Numbered from the stretch's first letter, positions 1-8,773 are shown. The stretch: DNA of 64,000 bases from Caryophanales bacterium UBA743 (GCA_002297365.1 DBKT01000009.1:60345-124344); one strand, 5' to 3'. Program-made: numbers and translations. The notes: a model not told the origin generated them from the letters alone.

Positions 1-1
1 C

Positions 2-313
2 GTGATGCACATCAAAGCATCTCTTGCGCCATATAAAGTGGCCATTTTACCTTTGCAAAAGAAGCTTGTTGACAAATCCAATGAGGTTTTTCAGGAACTT
101 AGTAAACACTTTATGTGCACAACGGACACGACTGGATCAATTGGCAAACGCTACCGTCGTCAAGACGAAATCGGCACTCCATACTGCGTTACGATTGATT
201 TTGGCACATTGGAAGATAACAGCGTCACCATTCGCGACCGCGATAGCATGGAACAGGTTCGTCTTCCAATCAAAGAATTAGTTTCCTATATCGAAGGAAA
301 AATCAATTCCTAA
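2..313 (+). CDS. glyS: glycyl-tRNA synthetase, C-terminal end (partial)
   Basis: The last 103 codons of a gene that begins left of the window. The sequence matches the C-terminal anticodon-binding domain of the dimeric glycyl-tRNA ligase: a beta-strand region (PYKVAILPLQ), a helix, then the GSIGKRYRRQDEIGTPYCVT motif seen in class IIa synthetases, and the usual ending with DRDSMEQVR. The enzyme charges tRNA-Gly in the cytoplasm. It lies 27 bp upstream of dnaG in the same direction, an arrangement seen in Bacilli. Only the left end is missing; the stop TAA is intact. Confidence 0.9.
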   Translation: MMHIKASLAPYKVAILPLQKKLVDKSNEVFQELSKHFMCTTDTTGSIGKRYRRQDEIGTPYCVTIDFGTLEDNSVTIRDRDSMEQVRLPIKELVSYIEGKINS

Positions 314-340
314 TCCGAAAAAGAAAGGAGAAAAGCGGAG

Positions 341-2161
341 ATGTATTCGAGAGATTTGATTGAAACTCTTTTAAAAGAAGCGGATATCGTCACGGTCATC
401 TCCGCTTTCATTCCAGTCATCAAGAAAGGCAGAAGTTATGTTGCCCTCTGCCCTTTTCATGACGATAAGAACCCTTCTTTAAATATTTCTCCTGATAAGC
501 AGATATTTAAATGCTTTGTATGTGGAACAGGTGGGAACGCCATCACTTTCGTGCAAAAGCATCTAAATATCTCCTACCAAGAAGCCGTTCAAAAAGTCGC
601 GGAAATCGTTGGCTTCCACGATGACAGATTAATCAGCGAAGCCAATAAGCCTCAAATAAACAAAGAAAAACAACCTCTTTTTGACGCCATTAATGACTTG
701 CAGTCTCTATATACATATTGTTTAAACATACCAGAAGGCAAAATCGCAAGAGATTATCTTGACCAAAGGCATCTAGATAAAGCCGAAATCAAAAAGTATG
801 GCATTGGCTACGCCCTTTCGGATGGTGCAAAAACAGTAGAATTTTTGGAGAAAAAAGGCCATGCATTAGACAAAATCAAAGGAATTGGCATCATTAGTTC
901 AAGAGGGAACGTGGATGCAAATGCTGGCCGATTAATCTTTCCTTTGAAGGACCCTAATGGGCAAGTCATTGGCTTCAGCGCAAGAAGAATCAACCCTAAT
1001 GATCATGATTCTCCGAAATATGTCAATTCTCCTGACACTCAAATTTTTAAGAAAAGTTTGAATTTATATAATTATGACACAGCAAAGAATTCCGCCAGAA
1101 GGGACGGATATATCTATGTTTTAGAAGGATTTATGGATGTCATGGCCCTCGATAAAGCGGGAATGCCTAGCGCAGTGGCTTTAATGGGAACCTCTTTAAG
1201 CACTGAGCAAATCGAATTGCTTCGACGCTTAAACTGCGAGATAAGATTATGCCTCGACGGGGACAATCCAGGTCAAAGAGGAATGATGAAAATCATCTTG
1301 CAGCTCAACAAAGCAGGCATTCCTTTTCGCTTGGTATGCAACCCTAACGATTTAAGGGACCCCGACGATATTTTGCAAGAATCAGGCCCTGAAGCCCTTA
1401 AAAAAGCCATGAATCAGCTTGTGGACCCTTTCCAGTTCCAAATGAATTATTATCAAAACGTCGAAAAGCTCACAAAAGCAGAAGACCGAAAAAAAGTTCT
1501 TATGTATTCCATACCCTTTCTTCGTTCGATGAGACCAGGCGTAGATCAAGAGAATAACATTGTTAAACTTGGAAAAGTGACTGGATATGAGCCAGAGATA
1601 ATCCGCTCGCAAATGCTAAAAGCAAATTCCTCGGAAGATGTTCTTGAAGAAATCACTTATCAAGAACAGCAGGGCTTTGAGATTGCTCATCCAGAAACGA
1701 AATTCATTCGCCGCTTGGCTTTCGCCGAAAGAAAAACTCTTTACTATATGCTGCAAAACATCGATGCCGTGAAATATTTCGAGAAGAATATCGATAATTT
1801 TTATTATCCCCAATATGAAAAAATAGCAAGCTATATCGTTGATTATGTCGATAGAAAAAACGAGAGAGTGAGCATACCTGTCTTATTAAACGAAATCGAA
1901 TTGTCCGAAGACGAAGACAAGGACGCTTTAAACAAAACAATAACGGAGCTGATAGACGCTGATTTGCCTTATGAGCCTTATTCCGAGAACAACATCGAGG
2001 ATTGCGCACGAGCTATCAAACAAGAGAAAGACAACCTGAGTTTTCAAAGAAAGGCAATCGATTCTCTTACGAATACGCCTGATTCAGAAAAAGGCGAAAA
2101 ACTTAAAAGCATTCGTGATTTAATCAATAAGAAAAATGCGGAAAAAATCAAATACAAATAA
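341..2161 (+). CDS. dnaG: DNA primase DnaG
   Basis: 606 aa, close to the family's usual length. It synthesises RNA primers for the replisome. The N-terminal zinc finger of the CHC2 type is complete (C37, H40, C58, C61). The RNA-polymerase core follows, with a TOPRIM domain showing the glutamate motif YVLEGFMDVMAL and the acidic CLDGDNPG motif. The C-terminal third should bind the replicative helicase. The start is set by AAGAAAGGAG about 10 nt upstream of ATG. In Bacillus, rpoD (sigma A) follows dnaG; here trmK follows directly after 3 nt, so the sigma gene is not in its usual place. Confidence 0.97.
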   Translation: MYSRDLIETLLKEADIVTVISAFIPVIKKGRSYVALCPFHDDKNPSLNISPDKQIFKCFVCGTGGNAITFVQKHLNISYQEAVQKVAEIVGFHDDRLISEANKPQINKEKQPLFDAINDLQSLYTYCLNIPEGKIARDYLDQRHLDKAEIKKYGIGYALSDGAKTVEFLEKKGHALDKIKGIGIISSRGNVDANAGRLIFPLKDPNGQVIGFSARRINPNDHDSPKYVNSPDTQIFKKSLNLYNYDTAKNSARRDGYIYVLEGFMDVMALDKAGMPSAVALMGTSLSTEQIELLRRLNCEIRLCLDGDNPGQRGMMKIILQLNKAGIPFRLVCNPNDLRDPDDILQESGPEALKKAMNQLVDPFQFQMNYYQNVEKLTKAEDRKKVLMYSIPFLRSMRPGVDQENNIVKLGKVTGYEPEIIRSQMLKANSSEDVLEEITYQEQQGFEIAHPETKFIRRLAFAERKTLYYMLQNIDAVKYFEKNIDNFYYPQYEKIASYIVDYVDRKNERVSIPVLLNEIELSEDEDKDALNKTITELIDADLPYEPYSENNIEDCARAIKQEKDNLSFQRKAIDSLTNTPDSEKGEKLKSIRDLINKKNAEKIKYK

Positions 2162-2164
2162 TAT

Positions 2165-2830
2165 ATGCAGCAGAAGAAAAGACTAGATGTCATCGTCTCT
2201 TTTATTGATGAAGGGGCTTCAATAGCAGATATAGGGAGCGATCATTGTTACGTTCCGATTAACGCGTTTAACCACCGAAAAATAAAATTTGCCCAAGCCA
2301 TTGAGAATAAAAAAGGGCCATATGAAAGAATGCTCAGAGAAATTCAAAAAGCGAATTTAGGAGAGGAAATTATTCCTTCTCTTTCCAACGGCTTAGATGA
2401 ATTGTCAAAAAAAGTTGACACGCTAATCATTGCCGGAATGGGAGGGAGATTAATCAAAGAGATTCTCCATAAAAACGAAAATAAGCTCCGTAACATCGAA
2501 ACAATAATAGTGGATGCGCATAACGACAGGCCGATATTAATCTCCTATTTGGAATCGATTGGCTACCATTTAACGGATAATGATTTTTTCTATGAAGGAA
2601 AAATAGCCTACGATGTAATGAAATGGGGGAGGGGGAAGCCACAAAAGCATTATTCGGAAGAAGAAATATTTTTCGGGCCGTTGAATCTAAAAAAGAAAGA
2701 AGATTCTTGGGTTGAGTATTGGAGAAAAGAGAGAGAAAGAATCAAGAATTTGTTAGATCTACAAGATTTGCCGATAGATGATAAAATCAAGTATCAAAAG
2801 ATTTTGGATAAGATAAATTCAGTGCTTTAG
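2165..2830 (+). CDS. trmK: tRNA (adenine-22-N1)-methyltransferase TrmK
   Basis: 221 aa Rossmann-fold methyltransferase of the TrmK/YqfN family. It methylates N1 of adenine 22 in the D-arm of tRNA using S-adenosylmethionine. The SAM-binding motif is visible near the N-terminus (IADIGSDHCYVP), followed by the GMGGRLI segment and the family's DNDFFYEGK and conserved Lys/Tyr region. It starts 3 nt after the dnaG stop with no clear Shine-Dalgarno sequence, so it is probably translationally coupled to dnaG. The same dnaG-(rpoD)-trmK order exists in Bacillus. Confidence 0.92.
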   Translation: MQQKKRLDVIVSFIDEGASIADIGSDHCYVPINAFNHRKIKFAQAIENKKGPYERMLREIQKANLGEEIIPSLSNGLDELSKKVDTLIIAGMGGRLIKEILHKNENKLRNIETIIVDAHNDRPILISYLESIGYHLTDNDFFYEGKIAYDVMKWGRGKPQKHYSEEEIFFGPLNLKKKEDSWVEYWRKERERIKNLLDLQDLPIDDKIKYQKILDKINSVL

Positions 2831-2832
2831 AT

Positions 2833-2876
2833 AACTATTTTTTAACTATATAAATACTAATTATTAACTAGTAAAT
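2833..2876. repeat. four phased 11-bp units (ACTA/TAGT)
   Basis: ACTA occurs at 2834, 2845, 2856 and 2867, exactly 11 bp apart, filling the gap between the convergent stops of trmK and ispH. The units vary in their AT-rich remainder. Read on the minus strand, the series gives TAG every 11 nt just past the ispH stop. Similar phased series occur at 8780, 17995, 23481 and 27799. Confidence 0.6.
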
Positions 2877-2879
2877 TCA

Positions 2880-3776
2880 TTATTTATTAGATTTTATCGA
2901 AAGTTTAGTTAAATATACATAAACTTTAAAAATATCTTCCTTAGGAGTAGAAGTTCCCGAAACCAAAACGACTTTAGAGGCATGAATAATTTCTTTTTCA
3001 AATGCTAAAAGGTCTTCTAAAGACGAAACTTGAATACATATTTTATCTGGGAAATGAGTTTTTATTTCTTGGTAAAGTTTTGTCGTATTATTGCTTTTTG
3101 CTCCGCCCAAAACGATAAAAGCGTCTGCATCTTCTCCCCCCGAAACAGCCTTTTTTTGCCTTTCTTCCGTCGCGTAGCATTGTTTAGCTAAAAATTTAGC
3201 ATTAGGGATTCTCTCTTTTATTATTTTCTCGCAAGAGAGAATATCATCACTTGTAACCGTTGTTTGAGAAACGATAAGCGGGCATGAGGAATGAACATCA
3301 GAAAAAGAGAAAGTTTCTCCCGGGACCATTAAATGAACTTTTTTGGAATCAATGCCCAAAGCTGCATTGGTTTCCGCATGATTACGGATTCCGATATAAA
3401 TAATCTCGTTCCCTTTTTTCGCCTCTTTCATCATTCTCTCTTCGTTTTTTTTGACAAAAATGCAGGTCGCATCATATATTTTCAACTTTTTATTTCGAGC
3501 GATTTCATCCAACTTTGGCGAATGCCCATGCGCAGAAAAAACCAAAACGGCTCCATCAGGGACAGCGATGAGTTGTTTTTCTAAAGCCCCTTTCTTTTCA
3601 CTAAGTAAAAAGAAACCTTCTTTTTCAAGTTTCTTCGTCACATTTTCATTATGAACGAGATCCCCAAGAATATAAATTTGCGAGTCGGGATTACCTTTTT
3701 TCGCCTGATGGGCTATTTCTAGCGCTTTTTCCACTCCAAAGCAGAATCCATACGGCTCAATAATCTTTGCAATCAT
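2880..3776 (-). CDS. ispH: 4-hydroxy-3-methylbut-2-enyl diphosphate reductase IspH
   Basis: 298 aa iron-sulfur reductase that performs the last step of the MEP pathway, giving IPP and DMAPP. The three cluster-binding cysteines are present in family context: GFCFGV near residue 12, DATCIFV in the middle, and KQCYATEERQ in the C-terminal half. The ATG at 3776 is preferred over the in-frame ATG at 3782 because the protein then begins MIAKIIEPYGFCFGV like other IspH proteins, and a TATATT box ends 7 nt before it. With ispG and dxs in this window, the cell evidently uses the MEP route. Confidence 0.93.
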   Translation of the reverse strand: MIAKIIEPYGFCFGVEKALEIAHQAKKGNPDSQIYILGDLVHNENVTKKLEKEGFFLLSEKKGALEKQLIAVPDGAVLVFSAHGHSPKLDEIARNKKLKIYDATCIFVKKNEERMMKEAKKGNEIIYIGIRNHAETNAALGIDSKKVHLMVPGETFSFSDVHSSCPLIVSQTTVTSDDILSCEKIIKERIPNAKFLAKQCYATEERQKKAVSGGEDADAFIVLGGAKSNNTTKLYQEIKTHFPDKICIQVSSLEDLLAFEKEIIHASKVVLVSGTSTPKEDIFKVYVYLTKLSIKSNK

Positions 3777-3783
3777 ATTCATT

Positions 3784-3789
3784 AATATA
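3784..3789 (-). promoter_or_regulatory. -10 box of ispH, probably leaderless
   Basis: TATATT on the minus strand lies 7 nt before the preferred ispH ATG at 3776, with no Shine-Dalgarno sequence between. This fits a recurring leaderless layout in this window. Confidence 0.35.
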
Positions 3790-3821
3790 GTGCATTTCTT
3801 TATCTTAATCCCACTTTTCTT

Positions 3822-3827
3822 TATAAT
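3822..3827 (+). promoter_or_regulatory. -10 box of cshB, probably leaderless
   Basis: A perfect TATAAT ends 6 nt before the cshB ATG, so transcription should start at or beside the start codon. No Shine-Dalgarno sequence is present. No good -35 is visible. Confidence 0.5.
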
Positions 3828-3833
3828 ATCTAT

Positions 3834-5207
3834 ATGAGTTTCAGTGGTTTTTCATTATCTAAAAAAATGGTATCGGTTCTAAATGCGTTGGGTTATAAAG
3901 AGCCATCAAAAGTGCAAAGCACCGTAATACCTAAGGCATTGCGCGGCGTTTCTTTATTGGCGCAGAGTGAGACAGGATCCGGCAAAACACACGCTTATCT
4001 AATTCCAATTATCGAGAAAACGGACACAAACTTAAATCGCCTTCAAACAATTATTGTCGCCCCGACAAGAGAATTAGCTCGCCAAACCTATGAGTTTGCT
4101 AGGCAATTCCAGCGTTTTTACCAGACTCTTAGAGTTCGCCTTTATACATCGGAAGCGGACGTGACCCAAAATGAAGAAGGGCTTAGCGTTCCACCTCAAA
4201 TTGTGATCGGCACTCCAGGAAGATTGAAGGATTTGCTTGTCGACAAGCACATTTTGACTCTTCAAAATGTGAAAACCGTCGTTCTTGATGAAGCAGATAT
4301 GCTGCTCGATATGGGTTTTTTCGCAGACATCGAAAGCATTTTCGCTTTACTAAAAGAGCCTCAAACAATGGTTTTTTCGGCAACGCTTAAACAAAATCTT
4401 CGCGATGAATTGGCAAAATTCGTTCGTTCGGATTTCGAATACGAAAGCGAAAAAACCGAGACTTCATCAACCGTAAGACATCATTTGATTGACATTAAGC
4501 ATCAAGGGACGGTTAACGCTCTCGTTTCTTTCTTGAACATCCGCAAACCTTATTTATGCATTGTTTTTGCTTCCACCGTAAAGATGGTGAATGAAGTGGC
4601 AAAGGGGCTAAAGAACAACGGCATCGATGTCATTTATTTTAGCGGTTCCTTGGATGACCGATCTCGAAAGAAGGCGATTCGCGAAATTCGCTCAAATAAA
4701 TATTCCGTCATCGTTGCCAGCGATTTATTGTCTCGCGGCATTGACATCCCCGATGTGACCGACGTCGTTTCTGTGGATTTGCCTTCTGATTTGGACTTTT
4801 ATCACCACCGTGCAGGAAGAAGCGGCCGCTTCGGAAAAGAAGGGGATTCATGGGTTTTCTATAACGCCGATAGCGTTAAAGAAGCCAAGCGCATTATGGA
4901 TGAGGGTGTTAATTTTGATTTCTTCATTCTCCGTAAGGATGAATTGAAGCCTGATCCCGTTGGATTGTTGCCAAAAACAAAATTGTCCAAGAAAAAGGAA
5001 TTCCCTGAAGAAGAAAGAAAAGAAATCTCCATTGCCAAAGCTTTGGCCCGCCCGAAACATATTGAGCCAATGTATAAGAAAAAGAAACAATTCGCAATTG
5101 AAAAGGTAAAGCGCAAATACCGTAAGAAAGCGATTCAAAAATCCATCCGCAAAGAGCTCGAAAAACAATATAAAGCTCAAGCGAAAGCGCTGAATAACAA
5201 AGACTAA
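3834..5207 (+). CDS. cshB: DEAD-box RNA helicase CshB
   Basis: 457 aa ATP-dependent RNA helicase. All core motifs are visible: Q motif near residue 22, Walker A as SETGSGKT, PTRELA, TPGRLKD, DEAD in VLDEADMLLD, SAT in FSATLK, then SRGIDIPDV and HHRAGRSGRFG of the second RecA domain. The C-terminal 90 residues are rich in Lys/Arg and probably bind RNA. CshB fits because Bacillus cshB also sits between ispH and ispG; it acts in cold adaptation, RNA decay and ribosome assembly. Its TAA overlaps the TAG stop of the converging ispG by 2 nt. Confidence 0.9.
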   Translation: MSFSGFSLSKKMVSVLNALGYKEPSKVQSTVIPKALRGVSLLAQSETGSGKTHAYLIPIIEKTDTNLNRLQTIIVAPTRELARQTYEFARQFQRFYQTLRVRLYTSEADVTQNEEGLSVPPQIVIGTPGRLKDLLVDKHILTLQNVKTVVLDEADMLLDMGFFADIESIFALLKEPQTMVFSATLKQNLRDELAKFVRSDFEYESEKTETSSTVRHHLIDIKHQGTVNALVSFLNIRKPYLCIVFASTVKMVNEVAKGLKNNGIDVIYFSGSLDDRSRKKAIREIRSNKYSVIVASDLLSRGIDIPDVTDVVSVDLPSDLDFYHHRAGRSGRFGKEGDSWVFYNADSVKEAKRIMDEGVNFDFFILRKDELKPDPVGLLPKTKLSKKKEFPEEERKEISIAKALARPKHIEPMYKKKKQFAIEKVKRKYRKKAIQKSIRKELEKQYKAQAKALNNKD

Positions 5208-6256
5208 AGCTTGTTTATTTCTTCAATCAAGCAATCATAAACAGTGGATTCGTCCACTGTTTTTATTACCATTCCTTTTTTGAAGATGACCCAAACGCCA
5301 TTCCCGCCAGCAGCGCCTAAATCAGCGTGTTTTGCTTCTCCTGGGCCATTTACAATGCAGCCCATGACAGCAACCGTTTTGCTGATTTTGTTTTCCTCAA
5401 GATAAGCGCGGATCCTCTTGGCTAAAGGAAGAAGGTTCACTTCCGTCCTGCCGCAGGTAGGACAAGAAATAAAAGTGGGCCAGTCTTCTTTTAAACGCAA
5501 ATCATGTAAAAGCCTAGATGCCGCCAATACTTCTTCAAGCGGATCATCCGTTAAAGAAATGCGGATGGTGTTGCCTATTCCTTCTAAAAGCAAAGGGGAC
5601 AAAGTAGCAGCGGAACGAATCAAAGAAGTTTCCATGGGCCCTGCTTCGGTTACCCCCAAATGCAGGGGATAAGGCAAAGAAGAAGCTGCCAAGCGATACG
5701 CTTCAATCGTCTCGATAGCATCGCTGCCTTTTAAAGACACGACAATATCGTGGAAATCATATTTTTCCAAAAGGCGAACATGTTTTAAAGCGGATAGATA
5801 GAGGAATTTCCCCTTTACCGTTTCTTCGCCGTTATAAATGGTTTTATCGAGAGAGCCGCCATTGACGCCTATGCGAATAGGAACGCCTCTCTGTTTGCAT
5901 GCCATTACGACTTTCTGCACATTTTCTTCCGAACCAATGTTCCCAGGATTCAGGCGAATTGCATCTACGCCCGAGGCAAGAGCCGCTAACGCCAAGCGAT
6001 AATCGAAATGAATATCAGCGACAAGAGGGATGGAAACTTTCTTTTTAATCTCTTTAAAAGCGAGCGCATCTTCCATATCCAAGCAAGAGCAGCGCATAAT
6101 CTCGCATCCCATTTTTGCGCAGAGTTTGATTTGCTCAGCGACCTCTAAAACCTTTGAAGTCTTGATGGATGCCATGGATTGAATAAAAACGTGGTCGTTC
6201 CCCCCAAGAAGAAGAGAACCGATTTTAACTTGTTTTGTTTTTTCTCTTGTAAACAT
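5204..6256 (-). CDS. ispG: 4-hydroxy-3-methylbut-2-en-1-yl diphosphate synthase IspG
   Basis: 350 aa bacterial-type IspG, converting MEcPP to HMBPP, the step before IspH. The TIM-barrel half carries VQSMASIKT-like and VADIHFDYRLA motifs and RLNPGNIG. The C-terminal iron-sulfur half shows SCPTCGRTEVNL and MGCIVNGPGEAKHADLG with the ligating cysteines and glutamate. The ATG at 6256 is preferred over a TTG two codons upstream because TAAAAT lies 6 nt before it. It is convergent with cshB, and the two stop codons overlap. Confidence 0.95.
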   Translation of the reverse strand: MFTREKTKQVKIGSLLLGGNDHVFIQSMASIKTSKVLEVAEQIKLCAKMGCEIMRCSCLDMEDALAFKEIKKKVSIPLVADIHFDYRLALAALASGVDAIRLNPGNIGSEENVQKVVMACKQRGVPIRIGVNGGSLDKTIYNGEETVKGKFLYLSALKHVRLLEKYDFHDIVVSLKGSDAIETIEAYRLAASSLPYPLHLGVTEAGPMETSLIRSAATLSPLLLEGIGNTIRISLTDDPLEEVLAASRLLHDLRLKEDWPTFISCPTCGRTEVNLLPLAKRIRAYLEENKISKTVAVMGCIVNGPGEAKHADLGAAGGNGVWVIFKKGMVIKTVDESTVYDCLIEEINKL

Positions 6257-6262
6257 AAACAA

Positions 6263-6268
6263 ATTTTA
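6263..6268 (-). promoter_or_regulatory. -10 box of ispG, probably leaderless
   Basis: TAAAAT on the minus strand ends 6 nt before the ispG ATG at 6256, with no Shine-Dalgarno sequence between. Confidence 0.4.
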
Positions 6269-6351
6269 GTCTTTTTACCTCTTTTCTTGTAGAAGTTTTC
6301 TTTTGTCTATGATACGATAAGCAACGCTTAAAGAAAGAAGAGTGAATAAAT

Positions 6352-6516
6352 ATGGCAAAAAGTAAACGTGATCAAGTAATTCTTGCTTGCAGTGAATGCG
6401 GTGAGCATAACTACATTACAACGAGAAACAAAAAGACCCATCCAAATAAAATGGAGATCAAAAAGTTCTGCAGCCGTTGCAAGAAAGAAACCCTTCACAT
6501 CGAAACAAAGAAATAA
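6352..6516 (+). CDS. rpmG: 50S ribosomal protein L33
   Basis: 54 aa L33. It begins MAKSKRDQVILACSECG and keeps the four zinc cysteines as two CX2C pairs (ACSEC and FCSRC), so it is the zinc-containing C+ form. The start ATG follows AAGAAGAG at a suitable distance. It stands alone between divergent ispG and a strong terminator, so it is probably transcribed from its own promoter in the region around 6,287-6,315. Confidence 0.95.
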   Translation: MAKSKRDQVILACSECGEHNYITTRNKKTHPNKMEIKKFCSRCKKETLHIETKK

Positions 6517-6517
6517 A

Positions 6518-6542
6518 AATAAGGCTCCGGCCTTATTTTTTT
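6518..6542 (+). terminator. intrinsic terminator after rpmG
   Basis: An 8-bp stem AATAAGGC / GCCTTATT with a TCCG loop, followed by a run of T. It starts immediately after the rpmG stop. Confidence 0.85.
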
Positions 6543-6546
6543 AATC

Positions 6547-7188
6547 ATGAAAATCGAAAAAATACAATTTCCGCCAGAAGAGAGCTGCAATACATATTTT
6601 CTTTCCAACGAAAAAGGGGAATATATCGTTATCGACCCTGGTTCCAACCTCAATGGCTGCCTCGATTCCTTTCTTGTCAGGAGGAACGCGACTGTGATAG
6701 CTTATTTACTCACTCATGGTCATTATGACCATCTTTCCGGTTTAAAAGAAAACAAACATCCTGCACCGGTTTATCTTTCTTTTGAAGAAAATGATTTTTT
6801 AACCGACCCCGATTTAAATTTAACTTCTTATCTAAATGAAAATCCCCTTATTATCGATGAATTAGAAAAACGTTTCGTATCAGACAATCAAGAGATAAAT
6901 ATCCCTCATTTTCCCACATTTAAGGTTTTGCACACCCCCTTTCATACCATTGGCAGCGTTTGTTATTACTTCCCAACGGAAAAAACACTATTCAGTGGAG
7001 ACACATTGTTTCATTTAGGGATCGGAAGAACGGATTTGCCAACCGGAAGCGGAAAAACAATTACTTCCTCGTTAAGGAAACTCGTTTCTCTTCCCAGCGG
7101 GACAAAAGTGTGCCCAGGACATGGCCCAAATACCACATTAGAAAACGAATTCCGCTATAATCCGTATTTTAAAGGCCTTTTTAAGTAG
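6547..7188 (+). CDS. MBL-fold metallohydrolase (YqgX/glyoxalase II-like)
   Basis: 213 aa metallo-beta-lactamase-fold hydrolase. The metal motif THGHYDH is at residues 56-62, followed by LHTPFHTIGS (the family usually has HTPGHT), LFSGDTLFHLGIGRTDLP and a final PGHGPNTT histidine. These are the features of the YqgX/glyoxalase II-like branch, which often hydrolyses thioesters; the actual substrate cannot be read from the sequence. The ATG is 5 nt beyond the rpmG terminator and lacks a Shine-Dalgarno sequence, so its expression may rely on read-through or a leaderless start. Confidence 0.8.
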   Translation: MKIEKIQFPPEESCNTYFLSNEKGEYIVIDPGSNLNGCLDSFLVRRNATVIAYLLTHGHYDHLSGLKENKHPAPVYLSFEENDFLTDPDLNLTSYLNENPLIIDELEKRFVSDNQEINIPHFPTFKVLHTPFHTIGSVCYYFPTEKTLFSGDTLFHLGIGRTDLPTGSGKTITSSLRKLVSLPSGTKVCPGHGPNTTLENEFRYNPYFKGLFK

Positions 7189-7244
7189 ATACTTAAAAGA
7201 AATTGGTTTAAAATTTCAAAGGTTATATAAGGAGAGCTTTAAAA

Positions 7245-7802
7245 ATGAACGTTACAGAATTACGCCCAGGCAATTACTTCGAAGACGAAAACACACTTTA
7301 TCAAGTCATCGATATTTTGCTTAACAAAACCGCTATGAGAAAGATGGTTGCAAAGGTCAAGGTCAAAAACGTCCGTACCGGTGCCATCACCGAAATCGCT
7401 CGTAACAGCGGCTATGATGTTGAATTGGTCAGCATCAACAAAAAGAACATGCAATATCTTTATGATGGGGGAACGACTTTGGTCTTCATGGATCCAGAAA
7501 CCTATGAGCAAGTGGAACTTCCAAAAGACACTCTTAAAAACGAAATCCCATATCTCGCTCCAAATGGTGAAGTCGTCATGGTTTCCTATGATGATGAGAT
7601 TCTTGGCGTCGAATTACCAGCAAAAGTCGCTCTTGAAGTCGTTGAAACCGAACCAGGCGTTCGTGGCGACACGATTTCTAATGGCGGAAGCAAGGATGCC
7701 AAATTAGAGACCGGTTTAACAATCCGCGTTCCTCTTTTCATCAACGAAGGCGAGAAAGTCATGGTCGATACCGCGACTGGCAAGTACGACAAGAGAGCTT
7801 AA
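7245..7802 (+). CDS. efp: translation elongation factor P
   Basis: 185 aa with the three-domain EF-P layout. It relieves ribosome stalling at polyproline. The N-terminal KOW-like domain begins MNVTELRPGNYFEDEN and the C-terminal OB domain ends with GLTIRVPLFINEGEKVMVDT. The domain I loop that normally reads PGKG with a modified Lys or Arg reads NKTAMRK here, so the usual modification site is replaced. A clear TAAGGAG Shine-Dalgarno sequence precedes the ATG. A YneF-like gene follows after 5 nt in the same operon. Confidence 0.95.
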   Translation: MNVTELRPGNYFEDENTLYQVIDILLNKTAMRKMVAKVKVKNVRTGAITEIARNSGYDVELVSINKKNMQYLYDGGTTLVFMDPETYEQVELPKDTLKNEIPYLAPNGEVVMVSYDDEILGVELPAKVALEVVETEPGVRGDTISNGGSKDAKLETGLTIRVPLFINEGEKVMVDTATGKYDKRA

Positions 7803-7807
7803 TCAAA

Positions 7808-8035
7808 ATGCCACTTAATATCGAACTTTGGCAATTTATTCTTTATATCGTCTTAGCTTTAATCATCGGTGCTGCCGCTGGTTTCTTTGGGGCCAGAGCT
7901 CTCATTAAGCGCGAGATGAAAAAGAACCCGCCGATCAACGAAAAGATGATACGCGCAATGTTTGCACAAATGGGAAGGAAACCTTCCGAAGCTCAAATCC
8001 GTTCTGTCATGAATTCCATGAATAAGAACCAGTGA
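7808..8035 (+). CDS. UPF0154 / YneF-type small membrane protein
   Basis: 75 aa. One N-terminal membrane helix (about residues 7-30, ending FFGARAL) is followed by a charged segment with the family signature NPPINEKMIRAMFAQMGRKP. The family is widespread in Bacilli and Mollicutes and has no established function. It starts 5 nt after efp and ends before a strong terminator, so efp and this gene appear to form a two-gene operon. Confidence 0.85.
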   Translation: MPLNIELWQFILYIVLALIIGAAAGFFGARALIKREMKKNPPINEKMIRAMFAQMGRKPSEAQIRSVMNSMNKNQ

Positions 8036-8053
8036 AAAGGAAAAATGAAATAT

Positions 8054-8084
8054 ATGGCCTTAGTAAAAACTAGGGCCATTTTTC
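8054..8084 (+). terminator. intrinsic terminator after the efp operon
   Basis: An 11-bp stem ATGGCCTTAGT / ACTAGGGCCAT with one G-T pair and an AAAA loop, followed by TTTTTCTT. Confidence 0.88.
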
Positions 8085-8739
8085 TTATTTAGAAACACGG
8101 CCGCTTTCTTTAGTGTCTTTCGTTCGTTCCGTAAAAAGAAAGAAGATTATAAAATGAATATAGCAAATTAGCTCGCAAAGTTTTTTGGTTTGAGGCTGGG
8201 AAAACGGGGAATCTAACCAAAGATTGTTTTTGCGTGTTGCGAGCGCCCAAAAGAAAAGGAAAGGCTTATATCCGCAATTCCCGGATCATTTCAAATGTTT
8301 GCGTCTCTTTTCTCGAAGAACAAATGCAGGAACGTATTATTTCCATATGTCTCAAAGACAAAAGTAGTGGCGAAGGAATTAAATCTCTCTCAATAATCCA
8401 CAAGAAAAAATCAAGCGTTGTCGCTAACAAAAAACATAGAAAACATTGTGAAAAAATGAATAATTGCATTCAAATAATGACTAAATTATTCAATTGAGTA
8501 AAAGCAACAAAACAAGAAAGGCAGCCCAATAGAAATTCTCCCAAAAATAAATATTTTTCCAAAAATGATAAAAGTAGTTTTTTCTGATTCTTTTTATGAG
8601 ATTAATTGGAAGAGCAATAGTAGTAGAAGAATGATTTTTTTCTATTTTTAAATTTTATCATAAAAACATTGTTTATTTTTAGTATTTTCAAAATCTAGTC
8701 AATTAAAAATAATGATTATTACGTGCATTTTTTAATAAT
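8085..8739. other. 655-bp intergenic region, no supported gene
   Basis: AT-rich sequence between the efp terminator and the plsY terminator. A possible 87-codon frame at 8234-8497 (+) has no Shine-Dalgarno sequence, no family resemblance and a composition like its surroundings. I see no tRNA, riboswitch or strong hairpin. It may be decayed sequence. Confidence 0.4.
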
Positions 8740-8773
8740 AAAAAAGGTGTGAATGATTTATCCACACTTTTTT
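8740..8773 (-). terminator. intrinsic terminator after plsY
   Basis: On the minus strand AAAAAAGTGTG pairs with CACACCTTTTTT (one bulge) across a 10-nt loop and ends in T residues. The loop arm happens to contain TTATCCACA, which resembles a DnaA box but stands alone. Confidence 0.7.

Noticed and set aside
8234..8497. 87-codon plus-strand frame in the long gap after yneF
   Set aside because: No ribosome site, no recognisable domain, composition like the surrounding spacer and an equal-length open frame on the other strand.
8758..8766. TTATCCACA as a DnaA box or replication origin
   Set aside because: A single copy, inside the plsY terminator hairpin, with no dnaA or dnaN nearby.
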